From G965207335 sp965207335 (GTDB lineage: Bacteria > Pseudomonadota > Gammaproteobacteria > PS1 > Pseudothioglobaceae), in the NCBI GenBank assembly GCA_965207335.1, contig OZ242267.1, positions 62,001-126,000 on the forward strand: DNA of 64,000 nt, in the 5' to 3' direction. Below are positions 43,701 to 52,500 of the stretch, piece after piece (position 1 is the stretch's first letter; each line of letters opens with the position of its first letter). Under the pieces are notes generated by a model. That model saw only the letters and a list, made by a program, of their open reading frames with translations. It made no database searches and had not been told where the DNA came from. The position numbers and the translations under genes are program-made.

Positions 43701-46700
43701 ACAGTTAATAACCGCCTTGGTGCCCATCTAGCAATTATTGATAGTCAAGAAGAACGCAATTTACTTGCAACACTATCAGATGGTACTTTTGATTCCTTCT
43801 TAGGAATGGCAGCGGCTGATATTACAGGTTTTGGTGTATCAGGTGAGAATGCAACTTGGACTACTGTGCTAGGTGATTTTATTACTTTTGACCCTCTACC
43901 TAGTAGTGCTAATAATGAGATAATTGCTCCAGGTAGATATGATTTTATCGGTGCAGGTAGTTTTGCCGATGGTCCTGCTGGTAGTTGTTTTCACTATCAA
44001 AATAGTGGAGATTTTAATGATAGACCATGTGGTGACAGAGGCGGTACTGTTGATGACGGTTTTTTTGAATTACCATCGGGTTTACCAGCACTTGATATAG
44101 CAAATAGCATGGCAACACTAACACAAGATAGTGACCAAGCAGGTAAAATAGCAACCCTATCTGGCTTTGATTTAGATGGCGATAATATTGTATGGTCTGG
44201 TACTAGCACTAGTGGTGGCACTATAACATTTAGTGTAACTAATACCTTAGCATCTACTAGCACTGTTAGTGTTTTTTATCAAGCAAGTTCTAGTTTTGCT
44301 GGCACTACTACTGTTATTGTTAGTCTAACAGCTAATAATAAAACAACTAATGCTACTATAAATATAAATGTAGTTCCAGGCGCAAGTGCTAATGATTCTA
44401 GTTTTACACTATCAAGTAATAATGCCAGTGTTGGCAGTAGCATTAATACTACTATTACTATATTAGATTTTAGCAATAATCTAATCGCTGGCAATGTAAC
44501 TTTTACTATAAGCAATAATGGTACTGCCTCACTTAGTACAACAAGCCAAACAGGTGTTTATTTATTAAGCATATCAAATACTATATCAGGTACTACAACT
44601 ATAACTATTGCAGTTGATGGCGCGACTATTGGCACTCAAAGTGTAACATTTAATTCAGGTATTGCAACTGTAAATTCAAGAGTATCAGGAGTTATCAATA
44701 CTAATTTAATAGCAAATAATTCCTTTTCATTTAATGTGCAATTAAGAGATACATTTGATAATAACACTTCTGGTAGTATCGTAGTAGATTTTAATAACAC
44801 TCCTAGCAATATTATTTATGGTAGTTTTACCATTACTAATGTTAATATTAATACTGGCTCTGCAAGTATTACTTATAATGCTAGCAAAGCAGGTACAGAT
44901 ACTATGGTTATATCTGTAAATGGCACTGTAATTGCATCAAGAACAATTACTACCTTTGCTGGTAAAGTTGATAAAGATAATTCAACTATAACAGGTAATG
45001 CTACCACTAATATTAGTGCAGACAACTCAATTACCTTTACTGCTATTTTAAAGGATAGTTTTGGTAACAATGTTACTGCAATAGCTAGCAGTTTTACCTT
45101 TACAGGTGTTACTAACAGTGGCACTATTACAGTTACAAACACAAACACCAATAGCAATATAGCAACTCTAACCTTTACTCCGCAATTAGTTGGTACTGAC
45201 AACCTAACTATTGCCTATGATGATGTAGTGCTTGCAACTAGGACTATTATTACAAGTAATGGCAGGGTCAATAAAGATAGTTCAACTATAACAGGTAATA
45301 TTACTACTAATATTATTGCAGACAACTCAATTATCTTTACCGCTATTTTAAAAGACAGATTTGGCAATAATATTACTGCAATAGCTAGCAGTTTTACCTT
45401 TACAGGTGTTACTAACAGTGGCACAGTTACAGTTACAAACACAAACACCAATAGCAATATAGCAACTCTAACCTTTACTCCGCAATTAGTTGGTACTGAC
45501 AACCTAACTATTGCCTATGATGATGTAGTGCTTGCAACTAGGACTATTATTACAAGTAATGGCAGGGTCAATAAAGATAGTTCAACTATAACAGGCAATA
45601 CTACTACTAATATTATTGCAGACAACTCAATTATCTTTACCGCTATTTTAAAAGACAGGTTTGGTAATAATGTTAATGTAATAGCTAGCAGTTTTACCTT
45701 AGCAGGCGTTACAAACGGTGGTACTATTACAGTTACAGATACTAATAATAATATAGCAACTCTAACCTTTACCCCGCAATTAGTTGGTACTGATACTTTG
45801 ACTATTACCTATGATGATGTAGTGCTTGCAACTAGGACTATTATTACTCATAGTATTCAAGTTGATATAAATAACTCAACTATAACAGGCAATGCTAGTA
45901 CTAATATTAATACAAGTAACTCAATTACATTTACTGCTACTTTAAAGGATAGTTTTGGTAATAATATTACTGCAATAGCTAGTAGTTTTACTTTATCTGG
46001 TATTACCAACGGCGGCACTTTTACAGTTACAGATGTAAATAGCAATATAGCAATTCTAACCTTTATTCCGCAGTTAGTTGGTACTGATACTCTAATTATT
46101 GCCTATGATAATGTACTACTTGCAACTAGGACGGTTATTACTCATAGTATTCAAGCTGATATAAATAACTCAACTATAACAGGCAATGCTACCACTAATA
46201 TTAATATAAGTAACTCAATTACATTTACTGCTACTTTAAAAGATAGTTTTGGCAATAATATTCCTGCAATAGCTAGCAGTTTTACTTTATCTGGTATTAC
46301 AAACGGCGGCACTTTTACAGTTACAGATGTAAATGGCAATATAGCAATTCTAACCTTTATTCCGCAGTTAGTTGGTACTGATACTCTAATTATTGCCTAT
46401 GATGATGTAGTGCTTGCAACTAGAACCATTATTACTTCTTTTGGCAGGACTAGTAAAGATAACTCAACCATAACAGGCAATGCTACCACTAATATTAATA
46501 TAAGTAACTCAATTACATTTACTGCTACTTTAAAAGATAGTTTTGGCAATAATATTCCTGCAATAGCTAGCAGTTTTACTTTATCTGGTATTACAAACGG
46601 CGGCACTTTTACAGTTACAGATGTAAATGGCAATATAGCAATTCTAACCTTTATTCCGCAGTTAGTTGGTACTGATACTCTAATTATTGCCTATGGCGGT

Positions 46701-49451
46701 ATAGGACTTGCAACTAGGACTATTATTACTCATAGCATTCAAGCTGATATAAATAACTCAACTATAACAGGTAATGCTAGTACTAATATTATTGCAGGCA
46801 ATTCAATTACCTTTACCGCTACTTTAAAAGATAGTTTTGGCAATAATATCACTGCAATAGCTAGTAGTTTTACTTTATCTGGTATTACAAACGGTGGCAC
46901 TTTTACAGTTACAAGTGTAAATAGCAATATAGCAACTCTAACTTTTACCCCACAATCTGTCGGTACTGACACCTTAACTATTACCTATGATGATGTAGTG
47001 CTTGCAACTAGAACAGTGGTCACTTATGCTAGACCAAGTTTTACCTTAGCAACTAATACTATTAGTTTCAATAAAAATGCCTCTAATACTATTTACTATC
47101 AATTAGCAATTACTGGTATTACAGACCTAGATAATGTTAATAATACATTTACCATTAATACTAGTGGTAATACTATATTTACCACAAACCCCGCACCTGT
47201 TGTATCTTTTGCAACTAATACTATTGCTACTACAATGATATTAAGTAGTACCCCAATTACTGCTAATCTTTACTTTACTATAATCCCAGATACCATAGGC
47301 ACAGGGGTTATTAATATTAGTTTACAAGATGCATTTAATACTACTACAACAAAATCAGTAACAGTAACAGTAATTGAAACAAATAGTGGCCCTGTAATTA
47401 CTAATGCCTTTGATAATCGTCTTTTTAATGTATCTGTTTTTGGTGGTAGTATTTATGCAGATTCTGCATTAGGCACTAATAACAATGGTAGTGCTGCTAG
47501 CACATTTCAAGGTGTTATTAATGATTTAGGTGGTCATTTTCTAATATTAAATAGTTCTCAGGAAAGGACATTTATTGATGGTAGTATTGGGTTTGTTAAT
47601 AGTTGGTATGGCATCGTTACTGATAAAGCTATTAGTTCAAATGATAGTACTGCTTATCCCTTTAATTTATTACAAGTAACAGACTCAGCAACACAAATTT
47701 ATGCCCAAGTAACAGCCGATACAGTTTATAGCCTTTATCCAGGATTTTATGACAGAGAGTGGAGCAGTACTCAACCATCCAACCAGTTTGCAAATGGCAC
47801 TATTGCTCGACTAATGTCACAATTTGTTCTAAGACAAAATAATTCTGACTTTGGTGGCAGAAAAGCAAATTATGAATTCCCTAATGGGTTTACTCCAACA
47901 ACTACTATAACAGCCAACACTATAATACAAGGTAGTAGTCAAGCAGGCAAAATAGCAACCCTATCAGGTTTTGATTTAGATGGTGATAATGTTAGTTGGT
48001 CTGGTACTAGTGCTAATGGTGGCACTGTAACATTTTCTCAAGCAAGTCCTAACTCTGCTACAAGCACAACCGATGTCATGTTCCAACCATCAAATGACTT
48101 TGCTGGTGATACTAGTGTTGTTGTTAGTTTAACAGCAGGTACTGAAATAACTAGTGCTACTATTAACATAACTATAATACCAGTTGCAAGTGCTAGTGAT
48201 TCTAGTTTTACATTGTCAAGCAATACTGCTACTGTTGGCAATAATATTGCTGTTACTATTACTATAATGGGTAGAAATAATGACAATAGTCTTACCTCAG
48301 CTGCTGGTAATGTGACTTTTACTATAAACAATAATGGTACTGGCTCACTTACAACAACAAGTCAAACAGGTACATACTTATTAAGTGTCTCAAATAATAC
48401 TACAGGTGTTGCAAACTTAGATATTGCAGTTGATGGTGCATTTATTGGCACTCAAAATATAACATTTAACCCAGACACTGTACTTGCATCAACTTCTATT
48501 ATATCAGGCAATGTTACTAATACCCTAATAGCAGGCTTGTCTATATCATTTGATGTACAATTAAGAGATAGATTTGCTAACAATACCTCTGGTAGTAGTA
48601 TTACCGCAGTATTTAGTAATATCCCTAGTTATGGTAGTTTTACCATTACTAATATTGATATTAATACTGGCTCTGCAAGTATTACCTATAATGCTACTAA
48701 AACAGGAACAGATGCTATAATTATCTCTGTAAATGGTGCTGTAATTACAACTAGAACAATTATCGTACAAGCATCAGTATTAGATAATATCTTATTAACT
48801 GTTATGCCTACAGCCATTATAGAAGCTAGCACAGTAAGTATTACTCTGGTAGCAACTCTAAGAGATAGCTTTAATAATATTAGAATTACTGATACCAGCA
48901 CTACTACATTTAAAACCTCAAGTGCTACCATACTTGCCTTTAATACTAACGGACTGGCATTTACTACAATAAATGCCATAAATGGTATAGCAACTCTAAC
49001 CTTTACTGTAAGCAATACTAGTATTGGTGTAGCAACTATTACTGCATATGTTGCTGGAATTGGAGCAACTATTACTATTACTGTTGAGCCTAATTTTAAT
49101 TTAGACATCGACGAGGATGGTTATTTAACTACAATAGACAGTAAACTAATTTTATTATTTATTACCTCAAAAAATAGCTCTAATACTTTCTTAAATACTA
49201 GTGTTAAAATTGGCGGCATAGAAGGATTAAACAATAACAGAATAAATAGTATTTATGAATATTTAGCTAAATTTAGAAATTCTTTAGATATTGATGGTAA
49301 TGGTAGTTTAACGATAATAGATAGTAATTTAATATTATTATTTATTACCTCAAATAATAATATACAAATATTCTTAAACACAACTCAAGGACTTGGATTA
49401 TCAGAATCAGAGATAACAGATATTTATAATACTCTTGGTAGTTATAAGTAA
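40776..49451 (+). CDS. Large FG-GAP propeller / Ig-repeat / lectin-like adhesin (paralog 1)
   Basis: 2,891 residues from the ATG at 40776; an in-frame TTG nine bases earlier is less likely. A signal peptide (MKKYIKLLILVITPYIVFVA, cleavage near INA-ET) precedes exactly seven FG-GAP-type blades (about residues 29-510; motifs AYIKASNTG, VALSSDGNTLAVG, SGAVYVFTR), which should fold as an integrin-like seven-bladed propeller. Then come an InlB-B-like unit (about 515-600), two Ig-like units, a lectin-like domain (43570-44075), seven more Ig-like units, a second lectin-like domain (47430-47885), an invasin-like unit and the dockerin-like tail. The back half is nearly identical to parts of the 7,730-residue protein, while the head matches the smaller paralogs, so this gene looks chimeric. 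A secreted or surface adhesin role is inferred. Confidence 0.87.
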   Translation: MKKYIKLLILVITPYIVFVANINAETQTGSPEWAQQAYIKASNTGGGDNFGESVALSSDGNTLAVSTIAEDSNATGINGNESNDDSSASGAVYVFTRSSTTSGIWIQEAYIKASNTGNNDRFGQSIALSSDGNTLAVGAYFEDSNATGINGNESNASATNSGAVYVFTRSSTTWTQEVYIKASNTGRFDQFGYSIALSSDGNTLAVGASGEDSNATGTYSGESDNSASDSGAVYVFTRSSGIWMQEAYIKASNTGGGDAFGRSVALSNDGNTLAVSAYFEDSNATGINGDESNDDSSGSGAVYVFTRSSSGTWIQEAYIKASNTGSDDNFGFSIALSSDGNTLAVGANTEDSNATGINGEDSNNSAGASGAVYVFIRSGTWMQQAYIKASNTGSFDQFGYSIALSSDGNTLAVGANGESSNATGINGDDSNNNLFSSGAVYVFTRSTTWMQQAYIKASNTDTFDVFGQSVALSADSNTLAVGAYFEDSNATGINGDESNSSSSSSSGAVYVFYFYPTYTLNIIRTSKGNISSVNINCGAVNTDCSQNDISFNSSITLTAVATTNYVFYSWVGDCQGISNPLTIIIDSNKTCSANFVLDANNDDIADTINTSADTSVSFVVSLDGGLFASNITPLASSFTLSGITNGGTITVTGVSNNLATLTFTPQLVGTDILIIVYDEIMLASRIVITSIGMVSQATSSVLPSNTINTNASVTVSFLVVLKDSFGNNITAIASSFTLSGITNGGTFTVTSVNSNIATLTFTPQSVGTDTLTITYDDVVLATRAVVTRVKPSFTLATNTISFNKNASNTIYYQLAITGITDLDNVNNTFTINTSGNTIFTTNPAPVVSFATNTIATTMILSSTPATANLYFTIIPDATGTGVIDISLQDTFGNTTTQSVTVTVTDVDKAPIISQDITTYVNDAIANAVSNGYVYANDIAVFGGSLYFSITASPANAGANFSDFIALQPAFSNTGQTVNNRLGAHLAIIDSQEERNLLATLSDGTFDSFLGMAAADITGFGVSGENATWTTVLGDFITFDPLPSSANNEIIAPGRYDFIGAGSFADGPAGSCFHYQNSGDFNDRPCGDRGGTVDDGFFELPSGLPALDIANSMATLTQDSDQAGKIATLSGFDLDGDNIVWSGTSTSGGTITFSVTNTLASTSTVSVFYQASSSFAGTTTVIVSLTANNKTTNATININVVPGASANDSSFTLSSNNASVGSSINTTITILDFSNNLIAGNVTFTISNNGTASLSTTSQTGVYLLSISNTISGTTTITIAVDGATIGTQSVTFNSGIATVNSRVSGVINTNLIANNSFSFNVQLRDTFDNNTSGSIVVDFNNTPSNIIYGSFTITNVNINTGSASITYNASKAGTDTMVISVNGTVIASRTITTFAGKVDKDNSTITGNATTNISADNSITFTAILKDSFGNNVTAIASSFTFTGVTNSGTITVTNTNTNSNIATLTFTPQLVGTDNLTIAYDDVVLATRTIITSNGRVNKDSSTITGNITTNIIADNSIIFTAILKDRFGNNITAIASSFTFTGVTNSGTVTVTNTNTNSNIATLTFTPQLVGTDNLTIAYDDVVLATRTIITSNGRVNKDSSTITGNTTTNIIADNSIIFTAILKDRFGNNVNVIASSFTLAGVTNGGTITVTDTNNNIATLTFTPQLVGTDTLTITYDDVVLATRTIITHSIQVDINNSTITGNASTNINTSNSITFTATLKDSFGNNITAIASSFTLSGITNGGTFTVTDVNSNIAILTFIPQLVGTDTLIIAYDNVLLATRTVITHSIQADINNSTITGNATTNINISNSITFTATLKDSFGNNIPAIASSFTLSGITNGGTFTVTDVNGNIAILTFIPQLVGTDTLIIAYDDVVLATRTIITSFGRTSKDNSTITGNATTNINISNSITFTATLKDSFGNNIPAIASSFTLSGITNGGTFTVTDVNGNIAILTFIPQLVGTDTLIIAYGGIGLATRTIITHSIQADINNSTITGNASTNIIAGNSITFTATLKDSFGNNITAIASSFTLSGITNGGTFTVTSVNSNIATLTFTPQSVGTDTLTITYDDVVLATRTVVTYARPSFTLATNTISFNKNASNTIYYQLAITGITDLDNVNNTFTINTSGNTIFTTNPAPVVSFATNTIATTMILSSTPITANLYFTIIPDTIGTGVINISLQDAFNTTTTKSVTVTVIETNSGPVITNAFDNRLFNVSVFGGSIYADSALGTNNNGSAASTFQGVINDLGGHFLILNSSQERTFIDGSIGFVNSWYGIVTDKAISSNDSTAYPFNLLQVTDSATQIYAQVTADTVYSLYPGFYDREWSSTQPSNQFANGTIARLMSQFVLRQNNSDFGGRKANYEFPNGFTPTTTITANTIIQGSSQAGKIATLSGFDLDGDNVSWSGTSANGGTVTFSQASPNSATSTTDVMFQPSNDFAGDTSVVVSLTAGTEITSATINITIIPVASASDSSFTLSSNTATVGNNIAVTITIMGRNNDNSLTSAAGNVTFTINNNGTGSLTTTSQTGTYLLSVSNNTTGVANLDIAVDGAFIGTQNITFNPDTVLASTSIISGNVTNTLIAGLSISFDVQLRDRFANNTSGSSITAVFSNIPSYGSFTITNIDINTGSASITYNATKTGTDAIIISVNGAVITTRTIIVQASVLDNILLTVMPTAIIEASTVSITLVATLRDSFNNIRITDTSTTTFKTSSATILAFNTNGLAFTTINAINGIATLTFTVSNTSIGVATITAYVAGIGATITITVEPNFNLDIDEDGYLTTIDSKLILLFITSKNSSNTFLNTSVKIGGIEGLNNNRINSIYEYLAKFRNSLDIDGNGSLTIIDSNLILLFITSNNNIQIFLNTTQGLGLSESEITDIYNTLGSYK
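47332..48652 (+). repeat. Inter-gene duplication D3, copy 2
   Basis: The partner of 31757-33077. Visible differences are few, for example GGGTTTGTTAATAG here against GGGTTTATTAATAG. Confidence 0.85.
48749..49451 (+). repeat. Shared C-terminal block D4, copy 2
   Basis: The partner of 39909-40611. It differs in the second dockerin-like loop (GGTAATGGTAGT for GGTAAAGACAGT), which gives DIDGNGSLTIID instead of DIDGKDSLTIID. Confidence 0.85.
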
Positions 49452-49615
49452 TTTTTTAAAATAATCTTTGCTTGTTTTTTGCTATAATTATTATCTATAC
49501 CACAAAGACACTATGTAATTCTTATATATTAACAATAAATAAGCCTTGCTTATTATTACATACCATAAACCTTATAAAGTAAAATGACAAGAAATATTTT
49601 TATTTTTTGTTTAAT
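49452..49615 (+). promoter_or_regulatory. 164-bp family spacer 2
   Basis: Extended -10 TGCTATAAT with TATAAT at 49483-49488. The hairpin here is form B, AATAAGC-CTT-GCTTATT at 49538-49554. Confidence 0.6.
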
Positions 49616-52336
49616 ATGAAAAAATACATAAAACTATTAATATTAGTTATTACACCATACATAGTTTTTGTTGCAAACATTAATGCAGAAACTCAAACAG
49701 GTAGTCCAGAATGGGCACAACAAGCCTACATAAAAGCCAGTAATACAGGCGGTGGCGATAATTTTGGAGAAAGTGTTGCATTAAGTAGTGATGGTAATAC
49801 CTTGGCAGTAAGTACTATTGCTGAGGATAGTAATGCCACAGGTATTAATGGTAATGAAAGTAATGATGACTCAAGTGATAGCGGTGCTGTATATGTTTTT
49901 ACTCGTAGTAGTACTACTAGTGGCATTTGGATACAAGAAGCCTATATAAAAGCCAGTAATACAGGTAGCTTTGATAGGTTTGGACAAAGTATTGCATTAA
50001 GTAATGACGGTAATACCTTGGCAGTTGGTGCTATTGGCGAGGAAAGTAATGCCACAGGTATTAATGGTGATGAAAGTAATGCTAGTGCACTTAATAGTGG
50101 TGCTGTGTATGTTTTTACCCGTAGTAGTACCACTTGGACGCAAGAAGTCTATATAAAAGCTAGTAATACAGGTAGCTTTGATCAGTTTGGATATAGTGTT
50201 GCATTAAGTAGTGATGGTAGTACCTTGGCAGTAGGTGCTTATTTTGAGGATAGTAATGCCACAGGTATTAATGGCGATGAAAGTAATGATGACTCAAGTG
50301 CTAGCGGTGCTGTGTATGTTTTTACTAGTAGTAGTGGCATTTGGACGCAAGAAGCCTACATAAAAGCCAGTAATACAGGTGGTGGTGATAATTTTGGATT
50401 TAGTATTGCATTAAGTGCTGACGGTAATACCTTGGCAGTAAGTGCTATTAACGAGAGTAGTAATGCCACAGGTATTAATGGCGATGAAAGTAATGATGGC
50501 TCAAGTGCTAGCGGTGCTGTATATGTTTTTACCCGTAGTGGCATTTGGACACAAGAAGCCTACATAAAAGCCAGTAATACAGGCGATAATGATAGGTTTG
50601 GACAAAGTATTGCATTAAGTAATGATGGTAGTACCTTGGCAGTAGGTGCTATTAACGAGAGTAGTAATGCCACAGGTATTAATGGCGATGAAAGTAATAA
50701 TAGTGCAAGCGGTAGTGGTGCTGTATATGTCTTTACTCGTAGTAGTAGTGGCACTTGGATACAAGAAGCCTATATAAAAGCCAGTAATACAGATATCTTT
50801 AATCAGTTTGGATATAGTGTTGCATTAAGTAATGATGGTAGTACCTTGGCAGTAGGTGCTATTGGCGAGAGTAGCAATGCCACAGGTATTAATGGCGATG
50901 ATAGTGATAATAACTTATTCAGTAGTGGTGCAGTGTATGTTTTTACCCGTAGTACCACTTGGATGCAACAGGCCTATATAAAAGCTAGTAATACAGAGTT
51001 CTTTGATGTTTTTGGACAAAGTGTTGCATTAAGTGCTGACAGTAATACCTTGGCAGTTGGTGCTATTAACGAGGATAGTAATGCCACAGGTATTAATGGC
51101 GATGAAAGTAATAGTAGCTCAAGTGCTAGCGGTGCTGTGTATGTGTTTAATATAGATGTATATAGCCTAAATATCATAAGAACAAGCAAGGGCAATATTA
51201 GCTCAGTAAATATTAGTTGCGGTGCTGTAAACACAGATTGCTCACAGAACGATATAAGTTTTAATAGTAGTATTACCCTAACAGCTGTGGCAACTACTAA
51301 TTATGTTTTTTATAGTTGGGTTGGTGATTGTCAAGGTACAAGTAATCCATTAACTATTATTATAGACAGTAATAAGACTTGCTCTGCTAACTTTGTCCTT
51401 GATGCTAATAACGATGATATAGCTGATACTATCAATACTAGTGCAGATACTAGTGTTAGCTTTGTAGTCAGCTTAGACGGTGGATTATTTGCCAGTAACA
51501 TTACTCCATTGGCTAGTAGTTTTACTTTATCTGGTATTACAAATGGTGGTACTATTACAGTTACAGGTGTAAGTAATAATCTAGCAACCCTAACATTTAC
51601 CCCGCAACTTGTTGGCACTGATATCTTGACTATTGTTTATGACGAGATAATGCTTGCCAGTAGAATAGTTATAACCTCTAGTGGTATGGTAAGTCAAGCT
51701 ATGTCAAGTGTATTACCTAGCAATACTATTAATACTAACACCAGCGCCTCTGTTAGTTTTTTGGTTGTTTTAAAAGATAGTTTTGGCAATAATATTACTG
51801 CAATAGCTAGTAGTTTTACTTTATCTGGTATTACAAGCGGTGGCACTGTTACAGTTACTGCTTTTAATGGCAATCTAGCAACTCTAACTTTTATTCCGCA
51901 ACTTGTTGGCACTGACACCATAACTATTACCTATGATGGTGTGCTACTTGCAACTATTACTATTACTGTTGAGCCTAATTTTAATTTAGACATCGACGAG
52001 GGTGGTTATTTAACTACAATAGACAGTAAACTAATTTTATTATTTATTACCTCAAAAAATAGCTCTAATACTTTCTTAAATACTAGTGTTAAAATTGGCG
52101 GCATAGAAGGATTAAACAATAACAGAATAAATAGTATTTATGAATATTTAGCTAAATTTAGAAATTCTTTAGATATTGACGGTAAAGACAGTTTAACGAT
52201 AATAGATAGTAATTTAATATTATTATTTATTACCTCAAATAATAATATACAAATATTCTTAAACACAACTCAAGGACTTGGATTATCAGAATCAGAGATA
52301 ACAGATATTTATAATACTCTTGGTAGTTATAAGTAA
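49616..52336 (+). CDS. FG-GAP propeller adhesin, short form (paralog 2)
   Basis: 906 residues: the family signal peptide, seven FG-GAP-type blades, one InlB-B-like unit (SLNIIRTSKGNISSVNI), two Ig-like units and the dockerin-like tail. Blade signatures in order are GGGDNFG, GSFDRFG, GSFDQFG, GGGDNFG, GDNDRFG, DIFNQFG and EFFDVFG. The sequence after the last blade reads VFNIDVYSLN instead of the VFYFYPTYTLN found in paralogs 1 and 3-5; the broken sixth paralog shares this variant. In the tail the first calcium-loop aspartate is changed (DIDEGGYLTTID), which may weaken metal binding. Own promoter in the upstream spacer. A secreted surface adhesin is inferred. Confidence 0.87.
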   Translation: MKKYIKLLILVITPYIVFVANINAETQTGSPEWAQQAYIKASNTGGGDNFGESVALSSDGNTLAVSTIAEDSNATGINGNESNDDSSDSGAVYVFTRSSTTSGIWIQEAYIKASNTGSFDRFGQSIALSNDGNTLAVGAIGEESNATGINGDESNASALNSGAVYVFTRSSTTWTQEVYIKASNTGSFDQFGYSVALSSDGSTLAVGAYFEDSNATGINGDESNDDSSASGAVYVFTSSSGIWTQEAYIKASNTGGGDNFGFSIALSADGNTLAVSAINESSNATGINGDESNDGSSASGAVYVFTRSGIWTQEAYIKASNTGDNDRFGQSIALSNDGSTLAVGAINESSNATGINGDESNNSASGSGAVYVFTRSSSGTWIQEAYIKASNTDIFNQFGYSVALSNDGSTLAVGAIGESSNATGINGDDSDNNLFSSGAVYVFTRSTTWMQQAYIKASNTEFFDVFGQSVALSADSNTLAVGAINEDSNATGINGDESNSSSSASGAVYVFNIDVYSLNIIRTSKGNISSVNISCGAVNTDCSQNDISFNSSITLTAVATTNYVFYSWVGDCQGTSNPLTIIIDSNKTCSANFVLDANNDDIADTINTSADTSVSFVVSLDGGLFASNITPLASSFTLSGITNGGTITVTGVSNNLATLTFTPQLVGTDILTIVYDEIMLASRIVITSSGMVSQAMSSVLPSNTINTNTSASVSFLVVLKDSFGNNITAIASSFTLSGITSGGTVTVTAFNGNLATLTFIPQLVGTDTITITYDGVLLATITITVEPNFNLDIDEGGYLTTIDSKLILLFITSKNSSNTFLNTSVKIGGIEGLNNNRINSIYEYLAKFRNSLDIDGKDSLTIIDSNLILLFITSNNNIQIFLNTTQGLGLSESEITDIYNTLGSYK

Positions 52337-52500
52337 TTTTTTAAAATAATCTTTGCTTGTTTTTTGCTATAATTATTATCTATACCACAAAGACACTATG
52401 TAATTCTTATATATTAACAATAAATAAGCCTTGCTTATTATTACATACCATAAACCTTATAAAGTAAAATGACAAGAAATATTTTTATTTTTTGTTTAAT
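52337..52500 (+). promoter_or_regulatory. 164-bp family spacer 3
   Basis: TATAAT at 52368-52373 in TGCTATAAT context; form B hairpin. Nearly identical to spacer 2. Confidence 0.6.

Noticed and set aside
22290..47885. Lectin-like domains as targets of a diversity-generating retroelement
   Set aside because: There is no reverse transcriptase gene and no template repeat in the window, and the variation looks like block exchange rather than adenine-directed point changes. A retroelement elsewhere in the genome is not excluded.
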